Source of the DNA: a virus
Reading direction: 5' to 3' (one strand)
IMG/VR virus record: IMGVR_UViG_3300032086_002890
Location: 1 to 20,561 of that record
Length of the DNA stretch: 20,561 nt
Position 1 is the stretch's first letter. The number at the start of each line of letters is the position of its first letter. Positions 1-7,208 of the stretch are shown piece by piece. The notes under the pieces were generated by a model. It was not told where the DNA came from. It ran no database searches and worked only from the letters and a program-made list of their open reading frames with translations. Position numbers and translations under genes: made by a program.

Positions 1-790
1 CTACATAAACATGATTATCAGACCATTCTGAATCAATAATTTTAAAAGAAGCTTGTTCATTATTTTCTTGTATTTGATTATTAATTTTTTCGATGACACC
101 GGGTGTTTCCAGTGCCTCCTTGCTCATAACGAAATAGTAACACTTTTCTCGGATGCTGTCAAGAGGAAAGTGTAACATCTCTTCTCCATTTTCAGGGTTT
201 ACCATACCAAAGCTAGAGATTCTGTTGACTTCCGATGGCTCTTCTACATTTGTGAATAAACCCTCTGTATTTTTAATGTAATTTGTCATATGAAACATCC
301 CTGCTATTGTACTGGCAACATAGTCTTTTTTCTGTAAGAAGTTGACTTCTGCCTCTTTTAGAACTTCTAGAGCATCATAAAGATATATTTTACTAAACAC
401 CGCTGAGCGGGCTAACTCCTGTAGTATACCACAAGTCATTCGCTCTCTTAACTTTTGTTTGTTAGATAGAAAGTTCTTTTCAGGTCTAACATAGTGAACA
501 GTAATTTTTTTATCTTGTATCCTCTGTAAGATTCTAAGTGTTGCTCCGGTAGTCTTACCACCTCCGAACAAAAACACATGAACATTATTATGCCTCACTT
601 TTTTGCTAATGTCAAGGTTTGTTTTCTCTTCGTATTCTTTGATTGTTTCTTGACTATCAATTAAGATTTGCTCGACATTATTTAATTCTTTTTTAAAGCT
701 AGTATCAATCACCATGATATCATAAGCTTCATGCTGGGCTAACTCAGTGGCGATCTGACTACCACCTGTTCCGATTCCGATTACCTGCAT
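1..790 (-). CDS. FtsZ/tubulin-superfamily protein with degenerate GTPase loops (3' end outside window)
   Basis: The frame is open from the ATG at 788-790 to the left edge, giving 263 residues with no stop. Residues 1-11 (MQVIGIGTGGS) look like the first nucleotide-binding loop of FtsZ/tubulin after a beta strand. Residues 71-83 (HVFLFGGGKTTGA) sit where the tubulin signature GGGTG(T/S)G is expected, with K79 and T80 replacing T and G. The following strand, then R102-P103, resembles the FtsZ segment ending in KPF. Residues 160-195 fit the central helix and T7-loop region, but the acidic NxDxxD motif is not intact (NVEEPSE). Residues 210-263 resemble the FtsZ C-terminal domain. These matches are by eye; the family assignment is inference. 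The ATG overlaps the polymerase stop by 10 bases and has GGAGA upstream, so translation is probably coupled. Possible roles are a phage filament or a non-polymerising virion or assembly factor. It could instead be another Rossmann-fold protein. Confidence 0.7.
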   Translation of the reverse strand, partial: MQVIGIGTGGSQIATELAQHEAYDIMVIDTSFKKELNNVEQILIDSQETIKEYEEKTNLDISKKVRHNNVHVFLFGGGKTTGATLRILQRIQDKKITVHYVRPEKNFLSNKQKLRERMTCGILQELARSAVFSKIYLYDALEVLKEAEVNFLQKKDYVASTIAGMFHMTNYIKNTEGLFTNVEEPSEVNRISSFGMVNPENGEEMLHFPLDSIREKCYYFVMSKEALETPGVIEKINNQIQENNEQASFKIIDSEWSDNHVYV

Positions 791-1971
791 AATTCTTTCA
801 TTTCTCCATAGTTTACACCAGCAGCGATGTTAACCTTAAACTCTCCAAAGTCAGTGTTACCGTAAGTCTCTACCAATTCTTTTAAAAGGTCTCTATCATC
901 CTCGTTGTAATCGATTAAGACTGAATCGTGAATGACTGCTGTAATGTAGCTTTTTCTGAATTTTAGTAGCTCATCTAACTTGATTGCTTGAGTTAAACAT
1001 ACATCTGAAGCTGTACTCTGAATTAGGTAGTTTAGAGCATGAAAATCATCGCTAGGAATCTTACGATCAAAAGGTGTAGTGATGATGCCGTCCTTGTAGT
1101 AGGTTGACAAAATCTTATCTTTATTGTAAAATCTAGACATTAGGTGATCTTCAGAGTTGGGATTGTAGAGCCAAGCAAAAGCCCGTTTCTTCGCTTCTGC
1201 TCGGGTTCCTAGCCCTCTAAAAACATTCTTGATGTTCCACTCGTGGATGTCTTCTTTCGGCTGTTCTACACCATTTAGAGCCTGTAGAACACGAAGTTCA
1301 TTCGCATTGAAGTCTAGCTCTAAGAACCAGTGGTTATGTGGCTTTAGAATCTGACGGAATCTCTTATCAAAAGCTAAGATTGGAAAGCTATTTTTCTGAG
1401 TAGAGAGGCGACCCGTCTTAGACTTGAAGATGTTGTAGCTGATTTTGTCGCTGCTGTTTAAGAACTTTTGAACGGCAACAAAGTCAGTCTTCTTCATAAA
1501 TCGCTGATTCAGTTTACTTTTGTCGATGATCAGCTTTTGACCAGAGATCTTGGTTAGAAGCAAGTTAACTTCTTTTAAGAAAGAATAGTTAGCAGGCTTA
1601 CTAAAGTTTTCAAACACAAACTTTGTAATCTCAGTCTTGTCCTCATAAAAATCTGTGAGGAACTTGTCTGGAACTAGGTCATAGAAGCAGTGGTCGTCTA
1701 AGCTGACCTTAGCCTTACCTAGTGACTTGATAAACGACTTCATCCGTTTGGTGGAGTGCTGCCACCTATGGTGGAGGTGGTCCGGTAGTGGGACATCATC
1801 TATACTATCCACCCCGGCATAGATCTTTGCATAGTCTACAGCACTAGACATAAAGTTAGGAGAGCTATCCCAAGTCTGGGTAAAGCCATGTCCAACATCT
1901 TCTTTGTAGATTTTGCCGTCACTGTAGTAGCCGACACACTCAATCTTGTTATCAAGAACTTGAAAGATCAT
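781..1971 (-). CDS. Compact family-A DNA polymerase lacking exonuclease domain
   Basis: 396 residues. The C-terminal two thirds carry the polymerase-A landmarks in order: TGR at 186-188 (R668 of E. coli Pol I), motif A LDFNANELR at 219-227 with catalytic D220 and E225, the O-helix R257..K261..F265..Y269 (R754, K758, F762, Y766), NYLIQSTASD at 314-323, and motif C IHDS at 347-350 with catalytic D349. The usual HDE of motif C is HDS here. Motif A to motif C spans 129 residues against about 177 in Pol I, so fingers and palm are trimmed. I see no 5'-3' or 3'-5' exonuclease motifs in the first 180 residues. DNA synthesis without proofreading is the likely activity. The ATG lies inside the end of the upstream gene (20-base overlap) with AGCAGG before it. 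A polymerase at the end of a baseplate gene cluster is unusual; it may act late, in repair or gap filling, or on a special template. Confidence 0.88.
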   Translation of the reverse strand: MIFQVLDNKIECVGYYSDGKIYKEDVGHGFTQTWDSSPNFMSSAVDYAKIYAGVDSIDDVPLPDHLHHRWQHSTKRMKSFIKSLGKAKVSLDDHCFYDLVPDKFLTDFYEDKTEITKFVFENFSKPANYSFLKEVNLLLTKISGQKLIIDKSKLNQRFMKKTDFVAVQKFLNSSDKISYNIFKSKTGRLSTQKNSFPILAFDKRFRQILKPHNHWFLELDFNANELRVLQALNGVEQPKEDIHEWNIKNVFRGLGTRAEAKKRAFAWLYNPNSEDHLMSRFYNKDKILSTYYKDGIITTPFDRKIPSDDFHALNYLIQSTASDVCLTQAIKLDELLKFRKSYITAVIHDSVLIDYNEDDRDLLKELVETYGNTDFGEFKVNIAAGVNYGEMKELCR

Positions 1972-3250
1972 CTGTTAAATACCTGCTGTTTTCACCGGTC
2001 CTCTTGTCGAACTGGTCTTGTGCAGACATAGTAACACCATCGTTGGATCTTGTCAAGTTGTTTTGTGCAAGTGGTATCTCACGAAAAGCTGCGGTGCCTA
2101 GATTGTATTTAATGTATTCAAGAGCTTTTCTTGTAGCTAATTGCTCATTTTTTAGTGATTTAACAATTGCAGTAACATTTTTTAAATGGAATGATTGTCT
2201 TTTATTACTTGCCCTTAAATTTAATTCTGCTAATCTAAATTTATAAAAAAGAATTAATTTTTGTAACAAAGGTAAATTTAATTTTTCTGAAGTCGGACTT
2301 TCTCTATTAACAAGTTTATAGCTTCTAGAATTGCAAAGTTCATCAGAGTTAAAAATGCTTTGTTTATATTGTCTGTTGGTCTGATAAAAAGTAGCATAAA
2401 AGCTTTTTAAATAAGTTATAAATTCTTCAAAATACTCATTACCATCATACGAGATGTAAAATTCTCTAAAAATGTCTTCAACAGTGTTTTCTGTTTTGTT
2501 TTGTATTTTTTCTTTAATAAAGGGAAATAGATTATTACTTCGTATATTTGCGACTATTCTCCATGGAATATTTCTATCAATCTTAAATCCATATTTTCTG
2601 CACAACTCTTGATATATTGGAAAGTTAGGATCATTAATAAACGAAGCAGCTAATTTATCATCTCCGTACTCACCAGAGTATATTTCAATAGCCAATCCTG
2701 TATTTAAAACAGTCGACTTTCCAGATTCACCATATGCTAATCTAGTAAAAGCTTTTCCATTTTGTCTTATGTATTCAAATAATATATTTGTAAAATCTTC
2801 AAAATTTTTAATTTTATCACTCTGCTCTAATCTAACTAAGACATTAGAATAAAAGTCCTCATATACAGATTGAATATAGTTGTTATATCCAATAATGGGG
2901 CTTTCCCATGCTCTGGTTGGTTCAAGTGTACTTGAAAAGAATCTCGTTGGACCAGCTTCTGCATTTAATCTAAAAATTGTTTTATAATGCTCTCTCATCT
3001 TTCTAAAAGCATTTGCAACAAAATTCAAAACTGCTAATTGTTTTTTATCGCCCTTCTGTGAAATATAAAGTAATTTTGATTCATTTGGGAAAACTGGTGT
3101 GCCTTCTTCATTTACTCTGCCATATAAAGGTAAATTGTTCCATAAATCAAACTGATCGATATCGGTTGGATAAAACTCTTCGTAGGTCTCTCTACTTTTG
3201 TATAACTCTTTTGTATTAGAGTTTTTATTTGCAAAAGGAGTATTAGCCAT
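1952..3250 (-). CDS. Unrecognised 432-aa protein downstream of baseplate hub, probable virion protein
   Basis: I do not recognise this family. The protein is soluble-looking and mostly helical, rich in aromatic, Asn and Lys residues, with no signal peptide or membrane segment. Its ATG directly follows the TAA of the hub gene, and an AGGAG Shine-Dalgarno lies in the last codons of that gene, so the two are probably made together. That suggests a baseplate or virion-associated role, by position only. Residues 172-179 (AYGESGKS) match the loose P-loop pattern, but no Walker B or NTPase fold is evident, so I do not call an ATPase. The C-terminus (about 400-432) is polar and probably disordered. 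Its last 20 bases overlap the DNA polymerase start. The reading frame is intact, and the DNA is noticeably AT-rich, like the hub gene upstream. Confidence 0.75.
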   Translation of the reverse strand: MANTPFANKNSNTKELYKSRETYEEFYPTDIDQFDLWNNLPLYGRVNEEGTPVFPNESKLLYISQKGDKKQLAVLNFVANAFRKMREHYKTIFRLNAEAGPTRFFSSTLEPTRAWESPIIGYNNYIQSVYEDFYSNVLVRLEQSDKIKNFEDFTNILFEYIRQNGKAFTRLAYGESGKSTVLNTGLAIEIYSGEYGDDKLAASFINDPNFPIYQELCRKYGFKIDRNIPWRIVANIRSNNLFPFIKEKIQNKTENTVEDIFREFYISYDGNEYFEEFITYLKSFYATFYQTNRQYKQSIFNSDELCNSRSYKLVNRESPTSEKLNLPLLQKLILFYKFRLAELNLRASNKRQSFHLKNVTAIVKSLKNEQLATRKALEYIKYNLGTAAFREIPLAQNNLTRSNDGVTMSAQDQFDKRTGENSRYLTDDLSSS

Positions 3251-6001
3251 TTAGAAGTTCTCCTTAATATCTTTAAATGTGTCTTTTTGCACACCCGCTG
3301 CTTCCTCTACTTCAGCCCTTGAAATTGATGCATTTGGACCAATTCCGTACTTAGCTAGAGTTTCCGCATCTAATCTTAAGATCTCTTCGAAGTAGTTTGC
3401 TAATGACAAGCCGACTCTTGTTGGTGGGATATCGTCAGTCTTGTTCTGCCCATCTTTTACAGACTCGCCGCCCTTAGCCTTTGCTAGCCTTGGGTGCCAA
3501 AACCAAGTTGCTGTTAAGTTTGTTGTATAATTTCCTAAACTAATTGAATCATTTACTCTTTGAATTGCATAATATCCAGAGATACCAGGGTCAAAATCAT
3601 CGTTTTCAATGCCTAATAGGTTAGATGGAATGCCAAAAAAGCCCCCCTTGAAAAATACATTGTTGCCAATTGTTTCAACATTCGCAGAATAATGATATCT
3701 TAATAAGTTTGTTGCTGTATCTCTAAGATTTTCAGACCAAAATGCAAGTCTCATACCTGCAAAATCGTTTGCATTAAAACTAATATTTTTCAACAAGCCT
3801 TCATCAGCGCCAATCTTAATATGTGGGCAGCCAAACTGAATGTCATTGTCCTCTCTAAAATTAGTATTTGCTACTTTTCTTTTTAAGTAGGCACTACCAA
3901 TTGGTGAGCTTGGATTTCTTACCAAAGAGTAGTGAACAAAAGTTCTCACATCTGTTCTAGTTCTAGTTTCTGATGTTCTTTTAACTCTACCTGATAACTG
4001 CCTGAGTGCTAGTTTGTTTGTCGTATGATAAACATCTCTAAACAATTGTCTTGTTTGAGATCCAGGTTGCATTTCAGTTAGATAGTTTGTTCTTTGGATT
4101 GATCCAATTCTTGTTTTACCAAAAGTATCTATTGTATTGTCTTCTAGGATAGAAGGCACCAGCTTCTTTACAACATCTTCAACAAACTCACCTAAAGTAA
4201 AAATTAATCTACCTTTCTTGGTGTAGTGTTCGTAAAACCATTTTTGAAAATAAGTTAACTCAACTAAAATATCGCCCATGTTTATAACATACTCTTTGCC
4301 TAGAGATCTAGCATTAATATTTCCTAGGCTGGTAAAGTGTGCAATTTTTCTATCGTCTTCATTAAGTTGTCTATATGCTGCTGCAATTAAAGCTCTAACT
4401 GGAAAGAATACTATGTCTCCAAATTTCTTATCTCCAGCGGAAGTTGACTTAAGACCCTTTGGAGCATTAAAAGAAGAGCCAGCAAGATTATCTATTAGTG
4501 TCTCTTTTTGTTTAGCATTCACACCCTCTATAGAACTTAAAATAATATTATCTTTAAAATCTGCAACAGAAAAACTGGTTGGGATCTCATATAGAAGAAT
4601 GTCCCTTAAAGCACCTTTTGTATTCCTGTCTTTGACAACCAAATTTAAAAATGCCTTCATGGAGAAGTCTCTAGTGTTATTTGTATTAGAGGCTGTTGAT
4701 TTTGTAGCAAAGTTTATCTTAAAAACATCCATGTGTGATATCATGCTGTCAAGGAAGTTGGGCTTTACATACAAAGATAACTTGTCTTTTAAACTATTGA
4801 TTTCAATATTTAATGTTTTTAATTGTTTCTTTTCTATATTAACTTTCTTTTCTAATTTTAGAATTTGATTGGTCTGCTGAGACTGTCCTCTAATCCTAGC
4901 AGCACCTTTTCTTTTCTTTATCACTAATCTAGATTCTTTTATTGATTTTTCTAATTCTTTTCTTTTCTTTCTTTTTTCTGTATAAGATTGAATAAATTTT
5001 TTAATTTGTGGGTTTTCAGTTGAAAGGGCATTAATTTCTGGAATGTTTTCAGTTATTGAAATATCACTTGTTTCTTTTAATAAATCAAAATCTTGTTTTG
5101 ATGTATAATCTACAGTGAGTCTTACAGAACCATTTTGCTCAATATTAAAATTATGCCTGTAATAATTTAAAATAAATCTTTTTCTTTCTCTTCTTAAAAT
5201 TTCTTCTTGAATTCCAGGTGGAATAATTGTAGGATCTGTAAACTTTGTGTTTAATGAGTAGCCGTACTCTAATACTATTTGTTCTGTCTCTTGAGAAAGA
5301 GGAGCCATAACCTTTAAAAAACTAAAAGGAGTTGGCAAGTCTCTGTTTGGAAAATTTAGCTCTCTTGTTAGGATTCCTAAGTTTTGAAAATAAAAACTTA
5401 TATTTGCTTTAACATTTAAGAAGTTACCGAACTGTGGGAATTCTCTTTGTGTTGTGACTGATTCAATACCACAACCATCACCTCTTGCAAACTTAGAGCT
5501 TAAAATAGGCATGAATTCTTCTTCAGTGGTAAAAGAGGGAAATGGTATAACAAACTCTTTCCAATCCTCTCCTTTGTTTTTTCGATATCTGTAAACTAAT
5601 TTAATGAAAGGCTGCAAGACAGAAAGTTCTGATGTGCCAATCTTGGTCATAAATTTTACATACTCATTATACTTCTTTTGTTCAACAGGGTCAACTTCTT
5701 TGTTTGCTGAGTAAGATTCTTCAAATTCTTGATAGAGGTTTGGGTTAAAAGATACAATGTGCTCTTTACCCTTCTCTCTTACAACTTTTAGAATATTATG
5801 ATCATCTTCTGGCATGTTTTTACACAATTGAAGAGGAAAAGTATCATCGTACAAAACCTTGGCTATGCCAGATCTATTTGCTAAATTTGTACCTCTATTA
5901 ATCTGAGGAGCAAATATATCAGATATAAACTGCTGCTTATTAAGACCACCTTTTGACAGTGGGAAAAACAAATTTAATGAGGAATCAGAAGAGTTGCTCA
6001 T
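3251..6001 (-). CDS. Large baseplate hub-like structural protein (gp27-type candidate)
   Basis: About 916 residues from the ATG at 5999-6001. That start lies two bases after the stop of the LysM gene and has GGA seven bases upstream; a TTG at 6013 would add four residues and is less likely. The N-terminal 300 residues are mixed alpha/beta. A highly charged Lys/Glu-rich coiled coil occupies about residues 340-410. The last 150 residues include a Gly/Asn/Phe-rich stretch ending in ISGYYAIQRVNDSISLGNY and then a beta strand, a pattern I associate with the closing domain of baseplate hub proteins such as T4 gp27. Its place after the gp48/54- and gp53-like genes supports a hub or central baseplate role. 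The exact T4 equivalent is uncertain. T4 gp27 is only about 390 residues, so this would be a greatly enlarged form with added N-terminal and coiled-coil parts. Confidence 0.7.
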   Translation of the reverse strand: MSNSSDSSLNLFFPLSKGGLNKQQFISDIFAPQINRGTNLANRSGIAKVLYDDTFPLQLCKNMPEDDHNILKVVREKGKEHIVSFNPNLYQEFEESYSANKEVDPVEQKKYNEYVKFMTKIGTSELSVLQPFIKLVYRYRKNKGEDWKEFVIPFPSFTTEEEFMPILSSKFARGDGCGIESVTTQREFPQFGNFLNVKANISFYFQNLGILTRELNFPNRDLPTPFSFLKVMAPLSQETEQIVLEYGYSLNTKFTDPTIIPPGIQEEILRRERKRFILNYYRHNFNIEQNGSVRLTVDYTSKQDFDLLKETSDISITENIPEINALSTENPQIKKFIQSYTEKRKKRKELEKSIKESRLVIKKRKGAARIRGQSQQTNQILKLEKKVNIEKKQLKTLNIEINSLKDKLSLYVKPNFLDSMISHMDVFKINFATKSTASNTNNTRDFSMKAFLNLVVKDRNTKGALRDILLYEIPTSFSVADFKDNIILSSIEGVNAKQKETLIDNLAGSSFNAPKGLKSTSAGDKKFGDIVFFPVRALIAAAYRQLNEDDRKIAHFTSLGNINARSLGKEYVINMGDILVELTYFQKWFYEHYTKKGRLIFTLGEFVEDVVKKLVPSILEDNTIDTFGKTRIGSIQRTNYLTEMQPGSQTRQLFRDVYHTTNKLALRQLSGRVKRTSETRTRTDVRTFVHYSLVRNPSSPIGSAYLKRKVANTNFREDNDIQFGCPHIKIGADEGLLKNISFNANDFAGMRLAFWSENLRDTATNLLRYHYSANVETIGNNVFFKGGFFGIPSNLLGIENDDFDPGISGYYAIQRVNDSISLGNYTTNLTATWFWHPRLAKAKGGESVKDGQNKTDDIPPTRVGLSLANYFEEILRLDAETLAKYGIGPNASISRAEVEEAAGVQKDTFKDIKENF

Positions 6002-6002
6002 A

Positions 6003-6347
6003 TTATAATCCAAAAATACTTAATGCTTCATCTAAGAACAGGGGTACCTGTACTACTTCTCCAAGTTCTACATGCTGTTCAGTTGGCTTTCCATTGAACC
6101 AAGCGATTACCCACCATAATTCTGGTGAGCCATAATACTCACTTGCTAATTTGTAAAATCTATCACCTCTTTTCCAAACAACAGATGTTGTTTCTATATC
6201 ATTATACTCGACCTGATTTGGATATTTTAGTAATGTAACTGGTAATTGTCTAATACCTATTTCGCCGTATCTTTTTTTAAATGCCTTTCGATAGCCTTCG
6301 GTAGCATTTATAAATTGTAGTGAGTTTCTGTATCTTGATATAGCCAT
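6003..6347 (-). CDS. LysM-domain baseplate wedge protein, gp53-like
   Basis: 114 residues. Residues 55-103 form a recognisable LysM-type module: W58-x-x-GDRFYKLASEYYG, then PELWWVIAWFN, then GEVVQVP. This is the arrangement seen in T4 gp53 and in the small LysM baseplate proteins of many contractile-tail phages, where the module joins wedge to hub rather than acting as an enzyme. Residues 1-54 form the attached N-terminal arm. The gene starts one base after the stop of the upstream gp48/54-like gene and ends just before the hub start, so the three are tightly packed and probably coupled. The Shine-Dalgarno is weak (TTGGTAAAA), in line with coupling. The module is confidently seen; the T4 gene equivalence rests on it and on position. 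Confidence 0.8.
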   Translation of the reverse strand: MAISRYRNSLQFINATEGYRKAFKKRYGEIGIRQLPVTLLKYPNQVEYNDIETTSVVWKRGDRFYKLASEYYGSPELWWVIAWFNGKPTEQHVELGEVVQVPLFLDEALSIFGL

Positions 6348-6348
6348 A

Positions 6349-7197
6349 TTATTTTACCAAATCTGTTATTAAACTTCCTATTTTTCTAGCTCTATTGCCA
6401 ATCGCATTTGCACTGGAAAGGGCATCAGTAACCAGTTCTACTGCTGCATCGGCAACATCAGCGATACCATCACTTTGTTGTGCAGTGAATGGAATAGTAT
6501 CACCTTGCAAAGCATATGGGAACTGCTCTGAGTCAATAAATCCACCAGTCTCGGGGTCAAAACCAGGAGTTTCTTCGTGAAGCACACTAAAATTAAATGA
6601 TAACTCATAAGACTTAGCATACACAGTACCACCTGCATCGTCCTCTACTATGAAGATGCCATTGGTATCAATACCGTGAGTAATATTAATGCCGCCATTG
6701 ACATAGCCTAAAAGACCTCTGGTGGGATTTGTGTAATCGCAAATTAGATTTGCGAACTTAACTCTAACCAATGGAGGCGAGTTGATGATTCTAGTTCTGT
6801 TTGTTTCTGTTCGAACATAACTTGGGTATAAGTTTTTTATGATTGTATTGATATCTCTCATGATATCAATTGCATGTTGCTCATTAAAAGCAGGCATTGC
6901 CAATGTAAATGAAATTGATCTTTTGGTCGATTGGTAAACTGGAATGTCATCTTGACGACCAAATACAGAGATTGGGCTAAAGCTAGGTGTGAAAGTGTCT
7001 TGTAAGGCTTTTAAGTAAGCTGGAAATACTGCCGAATCTCCAGTCGTTGGAAACTCTAAAAATACATTAGCAAAAGGATACTTTATTCTTAGTTCTCTTT
7101 CCTCTGAAGGACCACTAGAAAGCTTTGGATCTTCCTGTAGGGAGATGAATTGATTTTCTTGACTTCTTATCGCTCCAAATATTTTTTTATGAGACAT
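6349..7197 (-). CDS. Baseplate tube-initiator protein, gp48/gp54-like
   Basis: 282 residues. The N-terminal half carries a pattern I associate with T4 gp48/gp54-type proteins that cap the baseplate and nucleate the tail tube: an aromatic-rich segment (about 76-90), then GRQDDIPVYQSTKRSISFTL, a helix with EQHAIDIMRDIN, and YPSYVR followed by SPPLVRVKFANLI. A GLLGYVNGGI segment and a beta strand follow. The last 60 residues are Ala-rich and helical. It lies between the tape measure and the LysM wedge protein, where a tube-baseplate junction protein fits. An AAGGAAA Shine-Dalgarno precedes the ATG. Whether it equals gp48 or gp54 cannot be decided by eye; the partner may be among the other tube-like genes. 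Confidence 0.65.
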   Translation of the reverse strand: MSHKKIFGAIRSQENQFISLQEDPKLSSGPSEERELRIKYPFANVFLEFPTTGDSAVFPAYLKALQDTFTPSFSPISVFGRQDDIPVYQSTKRSISFTLAMPAFNEQHAIDIMRDINTIIKNLYPSYVRTETNRTRIINSPPLVRVKFANLICDYTNPTRGLLGYVNGGINITHGIDTNGIFIVEDDAGGTVYAKSYELSFNFSVLHEETPGFDPETGGFIDSEQFPYALQGDTIPFTAQQSDGIADVADAAVELVTDALSSANAIGNRARKIGSLITDLVK

Positions 7198-7208
7198 AAT
7201 ATATTTCC

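Noticed and set aside
2714-2737. P-loop-like AYGESGKS in the 432-residue protein
   Set aside because: Matches the loose pattern only; no Walker B, no surrounding strand-loop-helix of an NTPase, and such matches occur by chance.
4278-4868. Plus-strand open frame of 196 residues
   Set aside because: It lies wholly inside the hub gene on the other strand, has no ribosome site or family features, and looks like the reverse shadow of an AT-rich gene.
6002-6013. TTG start for the hub gene at 6013
   Set aside because: It would overlap the LysM gene and add four residues; the ATG at 6001 has a GGA at suitable spacing and fits the stop/start arrangement better.
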